39,120 nt of DNA from Bacteroidota bacterium. Lineage in GTDB: Bacteria; Bacteroidota; Bacteroidia; Bacteroidales; WCHB1-69. Shown in pieces: positions 16,395 through 23,861 of this stretch; position 1 is the stretch's first letter; the number at the start of each line of letters is the position of its first letter. The translations under genes and the position numbers were made by a program. The stretch lies in assembly GCA_023392945.1 (NCBI GenBank), contig JAEWNB010000060.1, positions 1-39,120 of the forward strand, given 5' to 3'. The notes beneath the pieces are model-generated. The model saw only the letters and a program-made list of their open reading frames with translations, was not told the origin of the DNA and searched no databases.

Positions 16395-19300
16395 TTAAAA
16401 ATGTGCCCGAAGTTGAATGTTTCCCATATTAATAACTTTATTGCCTGTTGATACTCTTCCCTCATATTCAATTTCAAATTGCAAATAGTCTGTTATATTC
16501 CCTTGATATGAAATACCCCAAATTCCATTGTTTCCTTTTTTTAATCCCTCTAACATCTCATAACTGATGCTGTTACTGGAATAGTCATTAATTGATATTT
16601 TTATGTATTGAAATTTTACATCAAGATTCCCTTTTTTGGGAATTCTATAATTGAAATTGACCCCAATATTATGCAAATACATCTTTTCAGTTCCAATAAG
16701 ATTTTTTTTGTTTTTAAATAAGTAAGTCAAAGTTATATAGTAAGTGGTTTTATAATTTATGTTTAATGAACTTTGGAGTATATGTGACTCAATATTGTAA
16801 TTTTTTGTAACCAGATATTCAGAATTGTTTTCTTTAAGGGAGTGGGTATATTCATTTCTTAATAGTAAGTTTTTGGCAGGATTGATCCTTAGAATTATTT
16901 TTTGCAATGACAAAATATTTTTTTCAAATCCATAATATAGAAGATTCTTATTTTGAGTTTTTTGAATAATAAAATCCATTCCCCATATTGATGACAATTG
17001 ATTAAAGGACAACGTATTAATAAAATTGAGGTTGCTACTTACCAACAATGAATCTTCAAGGTTGAAATTAAATGGATTATATGCTGCAAGATTGTTTTTT
17101 AAACTGTTTTTTTGGTATGAGTGAAAAGTAGCGGAATTACTGAATCTGGATAGAAATTTTAAAAATCCTGTTTTTTTTGACCAGACATTTCCCGGTCGAA
17201 GCTGAATTGATTGTGTAAATTGATTGTTGTAGGTAGTCATGAGGTCTGTGCTCGAAATCCAAATTTTTATGTAGTTAGCTTCATCACGAAATGAGGCAAG
17301 CTCAAATTCGTCAAGCTCTTCTATGCCATTGTTATTATAGTCTATCCATACGTATGTTCCCTCTCCATTGGCTACTTTTAAGTATGAGAATGTCTGTTTT
17401 TGTTCAATTCCACGGCCCGCTTCATAATAAGTTGAGATGATAATGGCACTTTTAAAGAATCTGCCCGAATATTCCAAACTCCCAACCAGATAATTATCAG
17501 AAACAAATTTTGAAGTTGAATCTTTCAATTTAGTATTTCTGTAAATAATATTTCCTCTGATTCTGTTGTTCTTAAGTTGTGCCAGTTCAAATGAAATATT
17601 TGCTTCGTTGATAATAGAATTTGTTGATAATGAATTGCCTTTTAAAAGATTGTCAATTCTGTTCATGAAAGATATAGAATACAAATAAGGTAATGTGTCA
17701 TTGTTTTTTAAAAATAAAATGGCTTCATTAAAAGAAAAACTGTTGCTTCTCAAGGAGTCATTTGATTGATTGATAAATAGGTTTTGCTCAAGGTTATCTT
17801 TGATGCCAATTTCAATTTTACGAAATTGTTTTGAAAAATTGTTGTAACTGCAAAGATATCTTGTTTTTTGGATAGAATCATTTGTTGTTAAGTAGGAAGT
17901 AAGTGTTGAAATGATGAATCCTTTGATTTGTGTTTTGGAGTTGATTTCATTCCGGAAAGCGCTGACATCCTGATAACGATTTAGATAATTTAGTTTGTAA
18001 TGAGTTGCCCCAAATGTTTCATTAGTAAATCCTGCCTGATATTCCAGTATGTGTTCAGAATGATTATTAGAGTAGTTATCATGAAGATTATAATGATCAA
18101 AAAAATCAATTTCTCTGTAGTTCTCGATAGGATGAAAATTCTTGTGGACAAATTCATAACTTAAATTAGTAAGGAAAAACCACTCTTTATTTATTTCTTT
18201 TTTAGAGTTTATTTTATTTTTATGAAAGAGGTTAAATTTACATGCCAATCCTACATTATCTTTGTCATCAATATTAGAAAAGGTGTTTTTATCATAATTC
18301 GAAAAAGCAATTTCGGAGTTAAAACCTGAATTTTCAGCAAAATTTAATTTTGCGGCAATACTTCCCATTTGAGTTAGTTTTGGTGTTGAGAGTAAAATGA
18401 CGGGTTCATAATTGCCTTGGGGAATTCCATCCTTTGGAGCTACCCAGCTAAAAACCCTGCCATTGGAGGTGCTTTGAGACAGGACATAGTTCCCTTTGTT
18501 ATTTCCAAGATATGTAAACCCCAGCCTGTATAGTTGCTCCTCACTGATTGTTGAGTGAATATAGACCGGAGAATAGTGTATCCCATTTACTATGGTATCT
18601 ATAGATTTGTATAATATTTCATTTTTGTTATATTGAGCACTATCTGCATTTGGATAGTAGGATTGGCTGGTACTGTCTCCAAGTTGTGATAAAAATTGTT
18701 TTTGAGAATCATCCAATTCGGGTTGAATGGAAAAATTCTTCATGTCCTGTTCATGGAAAAAATTTACATTGAGTTTAAGCTTAGGATTTTTCTCATGCTG
18801 AAATTCATTAAATGAATATATGGTATAATGTGAATAAAATTGGTCTTTGTACTCAAATTCTACAATAAATAATTTTTCGTTAGTTACAAAAATTCTTGAT
18901 GAAAAAGTTAATTCTCCGGTGTTGTAATCTATAGAATAGTCGTTCTCTTGCCCCCGAGTGAGGAGTTTCCCATCAATATAGATTCGTTCGGTCCCTGACA
19001 GAATCACTATATTTATTTCATTTTGTTCGCCCTTCAGTTGGTATGGTCCTTGAACCCCTTCTGATACAGATAAAGTATATCGAACATATTTTCCTTTTGT
19101 AACACCGCCTCCGACTTTATTATAAAGAATGTCATTGGATTTGAATTTGTTTTCAGTAATAAATTCCATCCCTAAAATTCTTTTATTTACTGACAAAAAA
19201 TAGCCTGCTGGTTTTAGAATATCAATATCTCCCGCATTCAGTGCAAATTGATTTTTATATTTAAGTTGTATGAATATTTTGTCAAAATCCTGAATTATAC

Positions 19301-19868
19301 GACTATTCCCTTCAGGTTGAATAGGGATATTCTTATCAGAAATATTGGCTTTAATTTCGATATCTTCAGTCAGCATTCCTGAAAGTTGTAAATTCAGGTT
19401 TGAGTTCAAAACAAGATCCTGCTTGTTCCCGACTGTAATTCCTCTTGAAATAGAACCCTTGCTAATCAATAAATTATCATCCGCTTCTCTGCTGATAAAA
19501 GTGCTGATCGGCATGATTTTGGGTTGGTATGAAGCGGTTTTGGAAATAATCATTGATACCGGCTTGTGATAATATTTTTCCCCTAATGCAAAAGAAAAAA
19601 GACGATAGGAATATACTATTTGATTTCCCTTGCGTTCGTAGTTGTTTATTGTTAAGGTTGCTGTAATATAATCTATGGAATATTCATCCGGACTAAGACC
19701 GGTAAGTTGGAATGACTGAGGAATAATAGAAAGAGAATCCAGCTTAATTATATTAGTATCTATAATCATACTTCCCATTCTGAAATTAGAAAAGTTTTGA
19801 GCTTTTATCCCAATTGTTACTATACAACAAAAAATAACCAGCAGAGAAGTTAATGCCTTTTTCAACAT
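16395..19868 (-). CDS. Large predicted outer-membrane beta-barrel protein, unknown function
   Basis: A 1157-residue exported protein. The signal peptide ends near IGIKAQ (residue 24). The N-terminal part (about 120-345) is soluble-looking, with the segments SEGVQGPYQLKGE, ILSGTERIYIDGKLLTRG, DYSIDYNTGELTFSS and LFIVEFEYKDQF, which I recognise from uncharacterised proteins in the Bacteroidota/FCB group. The remainder has many alternating hydrophobic/polar strands rich in aromatic and Asn residues. There is a conserved-looking GEGTYVWIDYNNNGIEELDEFELA about two thirds along, and the end GNIQLRAHF carries a terminal Phe as in outer-membrane barrels. No sorting domain and no TonB box or plug are visible. 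It has its own promoter and lies directly upstream of porP, so a T9SS-linked role is possible but unproven. Confidence 0.75.
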   Translation of the reverse strand: MLKKALTSLLVIFCCIVTIGIKAQNFSNFRMGSMIIDTNIIKLDSLSIIPQSFQLTGLSPDEYSIDYITATLTINNYERKGNQIVYSYRLFSFALGEKYYHKPVSMIISKTASYQPKIMPISTFISREADDNLLISKGSISRGITVGNKQDLVLNSNLNLQLSGMLTEDIEIKANISDKNIPIQPEGNSRIIQDFDKIFIQLKYKNQFALNAGDIDILKPAGYFLSVNKRILGMEFITENKFKSNDILYNKVGGGVTKGKYVRYTLSVSEGVQGPYQLKGEQNEINIVILSGTERIYIDGKLLTRGQENDYSIDYNTGELTFSSRIFVTNEKLFIVEFEYKDQFYSHYTIYSFNEFQHEKNPKLKLNVNFFHEQDMKNFSIQPELDDSQKQFLSQLGDSTSQSYYPNADSAQYNKNEILYKSIDTIVNGIHYSPVYIHSTISEEQLYRLGFTYLGNNKGNYVLSQSTSNGRVFSWVAPKDGIPQGNYEPVILLSTPKLTQMGSIAAKLNFAENSGFNSEIAFSNYDKNTFSNIDDKDNVGLACKFNLFHKNKINSKKEINKEWFFLTNLSYEFVHKNFHPIENYREIDFFDHYNLHDNYSNNHSEHILEYQAGFTNETFGATHYKLNYLNRYQDVSAFRNEINSKTQIKGFIISTLTSYLTTNDSIQKTRYLCSYNNFSKQFRKIEIGIKDNLEQNLFINQSNDSLRSNSFSFNEAILFLKNNDTLPYLYSISFMNRIDNLLKGNSLSTNSIINEANISFELAQLKNNRIRGNIIYRNTKLKDSTSKFVSDNYLVGSLEYSGRFFKSAIIISTYYEAGRGIEQKQTFSYLKVANGEGTYVWIDYNNNGIEELDEFELASFRDEANYIKIWISSTDLMTTYNNQFTQSIQLRPGNVWSKKTGFLKFLSRFSNSATFHSYQKNSLKNNLAAYNPFNFNLEDSLLVSSNLNFINTLSFNQLSSIWGMDFIIQKTQNKNLLYYGFEKNILSLQKIILRINPAKNLLLRNEYTHSLKENNSEYLVTKNYNIESHILQSSLNINYKTTYYITLTYLFKNKKNLIGTEKMYLHNIGVNFNYRIPKKGNLDVKFQYIKISINDYSSNSISYEMLEGLKKGNNGIWGISYQGNITDYLQFEIEYEGRVSTGNKVINMGNIQLRAHF

Positions 19869-19896
19869 TATATCTATTATGTATCTTTTATAAATG

Positions 19897-19904
19897 CAAA
19901 AATA
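19897..19904 (-). promoter_or_regulatory. -7 promoter element TATTTTTG for the barrel gene
   Basis: Minus-strand TATTTTTG 28 bases before the ATG at 19868. It is part of a divergent promoter pair with 19978-19985. Confidence 0.65.
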
Positions 19905-19977
19905 GGCTTTTTATTTTATGCTTAAGAATATGTAGTACATAAGTTAATTATTAATGATATTACTTGACAAAAAATTG

Positions 19978-19985
19978 TATTTTTG
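19978..19985 (+). promoter_or_regulatory. -7 promoter element TATTTTTG for the transketolase gene
   Basis: Plus-strand TATTTTTG, followed by CA, 17 bases before ATG 20003. An upstream in-frame TTG at 19964 precedes this element and so cannot be the translation start. Confidence 0.7.
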
Positions 19986-20002
19986 CAACCAAAATAATAA
20001 AT

Positions 20003-20962
20003 ATGGAACCTGTTACATACAATGATTTTAAGGATACCCGTTCGGGTTTTGGTGTTGGCTTGCTTGAAGCCGGAAAAAATAATGCCGATGTGATGGCTTT
20101 GTGCGCTGATGTTACCGGTAGTTTAAAAATGAATGATTTTCAAAAAGAATTTCCTGATCGATTCATTCAGGTTGGAATTGCTGAAGCTAATATGATTGGA
20201 ATTTCGGCGGGACTTGCTCTAAGTGGAAAAATTCCGGTGGCCGGAGGCTTTGCGGGTTTTGTTTCCGGAAGAGTTTATGATCAGATTCGGGTATCTGTTG
20301 CTTATTCAAATTTAAATGTGAAGATAGCTGCTGCTCATGCAGGTATCTCTGTGGGAGAAGATGGAGCTACCCATCAAATGCTTGAAGATCTGGGAATGAT
20401 GAAAATGTTACCTAATATGGTTGTGATTAATACCTGCGATTTTAATCAGACAAAAATGGCTACTTTGGCTGCTATTGAATACAATGGCCCTGTTTATTTA
20501 AGATTCGGCAGACCTTCTGTGCCAAATTTCACTCCTGAAAATTTGCCTTTCATTATTGGTAAAGCAAACAAATTACAAGAAGGAAGTGATGTTACCATTT
20601 TTGCTACCGGACATCTTGTTTATCCGGCGCTTGAAGCAGCCTATATTTTATTTCAAAAAGGAATTTCTGCCGAAGTAATCAATATTCATACTATTAAACC
20701 ATTGGATAATGAGGCAGTTTTGGCTAGCGTGAGGAAGACAAAATGTGTTGTGACGGCTGAAGAGCATATGCGCAATGGTGGACTTGGGGACTCAATCAGT
20801 CAGTTATTGGCATTGAATTATCCGGCTCCCGTTGAAATGGTAGCTATAAATGATACCTTTGGAGAAAGTGGAACATCTTCTGAGTTGATGATAAAGTATG
20901 GATTGGATTCTGCTCATATTGTGAATGCTGCCGAAAAAGTGATAGGCAGATTGAATTCATAA
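20003..20962 (+). CDS. Transketolase, C-terminal subunit
   Basis: A 319-residue protein matching the pyrimidine-binding and C-terminal domains of transketolase, about half the length of a full enzyme (roughly 660 residues). The cofactor-activating glutamate is Glu61 in QVGIAEANMIG, and GGFAGFVSGRVYDQIR, AAHAGISVGEDGATHQ and YLRFGRPSVP are typical. It needs an N-terminal half carrying the diphosphate-binding domain to act in the pentose phosphate pathway. Split transketolases are common in Bacteroidota and the halves are often adjacent, but here the upstream neighbour is a divergent barrel gene and the downstream one a sigma factor. DXS-like alternatives are less likely because of length. Start chosen by the promoter at 19978. 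Confidence 0.92.
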   Translation: MEPVTYNDFKDTRSGFGVGLLEAGKNNADVMALCADVTGSLKMNDFQKEFPDRFIQVGIAEANMIGISAGLALSGKIPVAGGFAGFVSGRVYDQIRVSVAYSNLNVKIAAAHAGISVGEDGATHQMLEDLGMMKMLPNMVVINTCDFNQTKMATLAAIEYNGPVYLRFGRPSVPNFTPENLPFIIGKANKLQEGSDVTIFATGHLVYPALEAAYILFQKGISAEVINIHTIKPLDNEAVLASVRKTKCVVTAEEHMRNGGLGDSISQLLALNYPAPVEMVAINDTFGESGTSSELMIKYGLDSAHIVNAAEKVIGRLNS

Positions 20963-20993
20963 TTATTAAATTATATTACCAAAATATTCCCTT

Positions 20994-21539
20994 ATGCCTG
21001 TTGATGATCAATATATTTTAGCTCTTTTTTCAAAAGAAAAGACTAAAGAGCAGGCATTTAAATTATTAATGGATAAATATAAGGAGGTAATTTATTTTGC
21101 CATCCGAAGAGTGGTCTTTTCTCATGAGGATGCTAACGATATTACCCAAAATGTGTTGCTTAAAATATGGCGTTATCTTGATAGGTTTAGAGGGGATTCA
21201 AGTCTGAAAACCTGGATTATCAAAATTTGTGTGAATGAATCGTTGACATTTATTGAAAAGAAAAAGAAAATGCTGAATCTTTTCGATGATAGTTATGCTG
21301 ATTATATGGTTACTTCAGTGGCAGAAGATAAATATTTTTCTGCCGATAAAATTCAGCAACTGTTACAAAAAGCTATTATGCTTCTCCCCGAAAAGCAGAA
21401 AATAGTATTTACATTACGCTATTATGACGAGATGCCGTATGAGGAGATGTCTAAAGTTTTGAATACTTCGGTTGGTGCATTAAAAGCTTCTTATCATTTT
21501 GCAGTAAAAAAGGTTGAGGAATTTTTAGCTAAACATTAA
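20994..21539 (+). CDS. ECF-type RNA polymerase sigma factor
   Basis: A 181-residue sigma-70 family protein of the extracytoplasmic function group. Region 2 covers about 20-90, with YFAIRRVVFSHEDANDITQNVLLKIWRYL-like helices and the core-binding DxxDxxQNV pattern. Region 4 covers about 120-175, with LLPEKQKIVFTLRYYDEMPYEEMS and the recognition helix TSVGALKASYHFA. It lies 31 bases after the transketolase gene with no TAnnTTTG between, so it may be cotranscribed with it. The next two genes encode a membrane protein and a secreted helical protein, giving a likely sigma/anti-sigma/sensor set. There is no SusC/SusD or FecR gene nearby, so a TonB-type signalling circuit is not indicated. Confidence 0.93.
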   Translation: MPVDDQYILALFSKEKTKEQAFKLLMDKYKEVIYFAIRRVVFSHEDANDITQNVLLKIWRYLDRFRGDSSLKTWIIKICVNESLTFIEKKKKMLNLFDDSYADYMVTSVAEDKYFSADKIQQLLQKAIMLLPEKQKIVFTLRYYDEMPYEEMSKVLNTSVGALKASYHFAVKKVEEFLAKH

Positions 21540-21589
21540 ACTTCATAAACAGAGTTGAGTCAATAGAAAGATTTTGTTGAGAAAATAAA

Positions 21590-22072
21590 ATGGATAATTT
21601 AGAAAAATACAGAGATGAAAATGCTTTTCAATTACCGAATGGGTATTTTGAAAAGATGCAAGATGAAGTTTTTCAAAAAATTCATTATCATCAAAAAATA
21701 AATCACAGAAATAAGTTTATTATTACTTTTTCTTCTCTTGCTGCTTCAATATTGATTTTTATCGGGCTACTTGTTTTTTTACCGAAAAATGGGCAGCCGG
21801 TTTTAGTTTCTTCTTTAGACTCTGTTTCTGAGAGCAATGTTTTTCAACAAATGAATTCAGAATTAAATACCAATCAGGAAGTTGTTTCTGAAGACCAGAG
21901 CAAGTTGTCAGATAATAATGAAAAACTTGCTGCATCGGGATCAGTTAATTCAAAAACAAAAAATAATTCCAAGAGTAAAGTTCAACAGTATAATAATCTT
22001 GATTACGATATTGTTGAGTCTTATTCTGAGGAATTAGTATATGCTGATATTGCTGAATTATATTCCGAATAG
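21590..22072 (+). CDS. Single-pass membrane protein, likely anti-sigma factor
   Basis: A 160-residue protein with a short cytoplasmic N-terminus (1-41), one transmembrane helix (about 43-64), and a periplasmic tail rich in Ser, Asn and Lys. The start FQLPNGYFEKMQDEVFQKI resembles the N-terminal motif of small membrane proteins that follow ECF sigma genes in Bacteroidota. No HxxxCxxC zinc anti-sigma motif is present. It starts 50 bases after the sigma gene and ends 37 bases before a secreted protein gene. I infer that it holds the sigma factor at the membrane; the sequence does not prove this. Confidence 0.7.
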   Translation: MDNLEKYRDENAFQLPNGYFEKMQDEVFQKIHYHQKINHRNKFIITFSSLAASILIFIGLLVFLPKNGQPVLVSSLDSVSESNVFQQMNSELNTNQEVVSEDQSKLSDNNEKLAASGSVNSKTKNNSKSKVQQYNNLDYDIVESYSEELVYADIAELYSE

Positions 22073-22109
22073 AAAAAAATATTTATAATACCCAAAAGAA
22101 TAATTAATT

Positions 22110-22691
22110 ATGAAAAAGAGTTTTTTAATATTGATGGCATTGTTTTTTGTTGCTGCCTTCATGAATGTTAATGCACAATCCAGATTGGAAACGTCAAAAG
22201 TTTCCCCTGCAGAGAAAAATCCTTCATTAGTTGATCCTTCAGCCGTGAAAACGATGAAGCAAGAGTGTCAAAATGTGATGAAATTAAAAAGGGAATATTT
22301 TAAAAACAATCTAATACTTTCGGAAAAGGAGCAATTGACATTTTGGTCACTCTTTGACAAGTATTTAACCGATGAAGAGGCTATTCATCAGCAATTTAAA
22401 CAAAAAAGAGAAGACAAGGGGATAAAACGTGAAAATGGGGTGATTAATTTTGAAATTCTAAATGATGAAGCGATTCTTTTTTATTATGATTCTAGATTCG
22501 AAATGAAAGGTAAGTTGCTCGATCTCGATTCAAGGTTTTATCAAAATCTCAAGAATGTACTCTCTCCTAAAACAATTGTTCAATATTACAAAACAGAGAA
22601 GAGTTTTAAAAATTATATTGTAAAAGAAGTAAAACAACCTGCGCCAACTGATGGAGATAAGTCTTTAGACGTAAAAAAATCCCGTAGATAA
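22110..22691 (+). CDS. Secreted helical protein, CpxP/LTxxQ-like sensor candidate
   Basis: A 193-residue exported protein with a signal peptide ending at VNAQ (about 23). The mature part is mostly charged alpha-helix (LILSEKEQLTFWSLFDKYL, LLDLDSRFYQNLKNVLSPKT) and ends in a basic tail. The pattern of helix, LSxxE/Q-like segment and L(S)PKT turn recalls Spy/CpxP-type periplasmic proteins and the small helical proteins annotated in flavobacteria as sensors of ECF sigma factors. With the two genes before it, it fits a periplasmic partner of the anti-sigma protein. The signal sensed is unknown. The gap of 200 bases that follows holds the rpsL promoter. Confidence 0.65.
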   Translation: MKKSFLILMALFFVAAFMNVNAQSRLETSKVSPAEKNPSLVDPSAVKTMKQECQNVMKLKREYFKNNLILSEKEQLTFWSLFDKYLTDEEAIHQQFKQKREDKGIKRENGVINFEILNDEAILFYYDSRFEMKGKLLDLDSRFYQNLKNVLSPKTIVQYYKTEKSFKNYIVKEVKQPAPTDGDKSLDVKKSRR

Positions 22692-22823
22692 GTTATTTTT
22701 TTCAACAGCGCTTTTTGTCTTAATTTAAATGGGAAGTTTTAGATAGTTATTATTTTAAAGTGAATTTTTGAATTTTTTTCAAGAAAAAATATTAATGCAC
22801 CTCTGTTTAATTAAAAAAAAATG

Positions 22824-22831
22824 TATTTTTG
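22824..22831 (+). promoter_or_regulatory. -7 promoter element TATTTTTG for the str operon
   Basis: TATTTTTG followed by CA, 60 bases before rpsL. This is the only strong element in the 200-base gap. Confidence 0.7.
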
Positions 22832-22832
22832 C

Positions 22833-22858
22833 AGTCCCGAAAAAAATGGGACTTTTTT
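22833..22858 (+). promoter_or_regulatory. Terminator-like hairpin in the rpsL leader
   Basis: AGTCCC (22833-22838) and GGGACT (22848-22853) form a 6-bp stem with a 9-base A-rich loop, followed by TTTTT. It starts two bases after the -7 element, so it overlaps the expected transcription start (about 22837). It resembles an intrinsic terminator or attenuator. Confidence 0.5.
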
Positions 22859-22891
22859 ATTGTAAATTAATAGATTAAATTTTTAAATAGT

Positions 22892-23272
22892 ATGCCTACA
22901 ATACAACAATTAGTAAGAAAAGGAAGAAAAAAAATGACTTCTCAAAGTAAGTCAAAAGCGTTGGATTCATGCCCACAGAAGCGTGGTGTATGTTTGAGAG
23001 TTTATACAACTACTCCAAAAAAACCTAATTCAGCTATGCGTAAAGTGGCTAGGGTAAGAATGACAAATGGAAAAGAAGTAAATGCTTATATTCCTGGTGA
23101 AGGACATAATTTGCAGGAACACTCTATCGTATTGGTTAGAGGTGGTCGTGTAAAAGACCTCCCGGGTGTTCGTTACCATATTGTTAGAGGAGCCTTAGAC
23201 TCTGCAGGTGTAGAAGGAAGACACCAGGGAAGATCCAAGTATGGAACAAAACGTCCTAAGAAAAAGAGTTAA
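22892..23272 (+). CDS. rpsL: 30S ribosomal protein uS12
   Basis: Decoding-centre protein of the small subunit, 126 residues. The start MPTIQQLVRKGRKK and the signature TTPKKPNSAMRKVARVRM are universal. Lys43 and Lys88 are the residues matching the classical streptomycin-resistance sites (Escherichia coli Lys42/Lys87 without Met), and both are wild type here. PGEGHNLQEHS and RGGRVKDLPGVRYH are intact. It is the first gene of the str operon, behind its own promoter and a leader hairpin. Confidence 0.99.
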   Translation: MPTIQQLVRKGRKKMTSQSKSKALDSCPQKRGVCLRVYTTTPKKPNSAMRKVARVRMTNGKEVNAYIPGEGHNLQEHSIVLVRGGRVKDLPGVRYHIVRGALDSAGVEGRHQGRSKYGTKRPKKKS

Positions 23273-23351
23273 TCATTAATAACTTGATGTAAATTGAGCA
23301 TCAAAATGGATGTCTCGAGAGTAAATAATCAATTATTGAAGCTACAAAATT

Positions 23352-23819
23352 ATGAGAAAATCAAAACCAAAAAAACGGATTATCCTTCCGGATCCAAAAT
23401 TTAATGATGTAATGGTGACAAAATTTGTCAATAACATTATGTTGGAAGGAAAAAAAACAACTGCTTTTCAAATTTTTTATGATGCCATTGACATCATAGA
23501 AGAGAAATTAAGCGAAAATGGAGTTGAAATATGGAAACAGGCATTAGCCAACGTAACTCCTGCATTGGAAGTTAAGAGTAGAAGAATCGGTGGTGCTACA
23601 TTTCAGATCCCAACTGAACTTCGTCCTGAAAGAAAGCAATCTGTAGGCATGAAAAACTTAATCAATTTTGCTCGCAAACGTCATGAAAAGACGATGGCAA
23701 GCAAATTGGCAGCTGAAATTATGGCTGCTTACAAAGAAGAAGGTGCTGCTTTCAAACGTAAAGAAGATACTCATCGTATGGCCGAAGCTAATAAAGCATT
23801 CTCACATTTTAGATTTTAA
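23352..23819 (+). CDS. rpsG: 30S ribosomal protein uS7
   Basis: Primary 16S rRNA-binding protein of the 30S head, 155 residues. Recognised by MRKSKPKKRIILPDPKF, VTKFVNNIMLEGKKTTAF, the VKSRRIGGATFQIP segment and the C-terminal MAEANKAFSHFRF. Normal length. It lies 79 bases after rpsL and 42 before fusA, in the standard str order. Confidence 0.99.
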   Translation: MRKSKPKKRIILPDPKFNDVMVTKFVNNIMLEGKKTTAFQIFYDAIDIIEEKLSENGVEIWKQALANVTPALEVKSRRIGGATFQIPTELRPERKQSVGMKNLINFARKRHEKTMASKLAAEIMAAYKEEGAAFKRKEDTHRMAEANKAFSHFRF

Positions 23820-23851
23820 TTTTTTTGTGATATATTTTCGCCGGGATAGAA

Positions 23852-23856
23852 AGGAG
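23852..23856 (+). promoter_or_regulatory. Strong Shine-Dalgarno sequence of fusA
   Basis: AAAGGAG precedes the fusA ATG with a five-base gap (AGGAG at 23852-23856). It is the only clear Shine-Dalgarno I see before any gene in the window; neighbours such as rpsL, rpsG and rpsJ have none. Confidence 0.7.
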
Positions 23857-23861
23857 TCATC

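Noticed and set aside
20994..22691. TonB/FecR-type iron or glycan signalling circuit
   Set aside because: The anti-sigma candidate has no FecR domain, and no SusC/SusD or TonB receptor gene is nearby.
23284..23304. Hairpin TTGATG/CATCAA between rpsL and rpsG as an S7 autoregulatory site
   Set aside because: S7 control at this junction is known in E. coli, but the stem here is only 6 bp, AT-rich, and has no recognisable S7-binding features.
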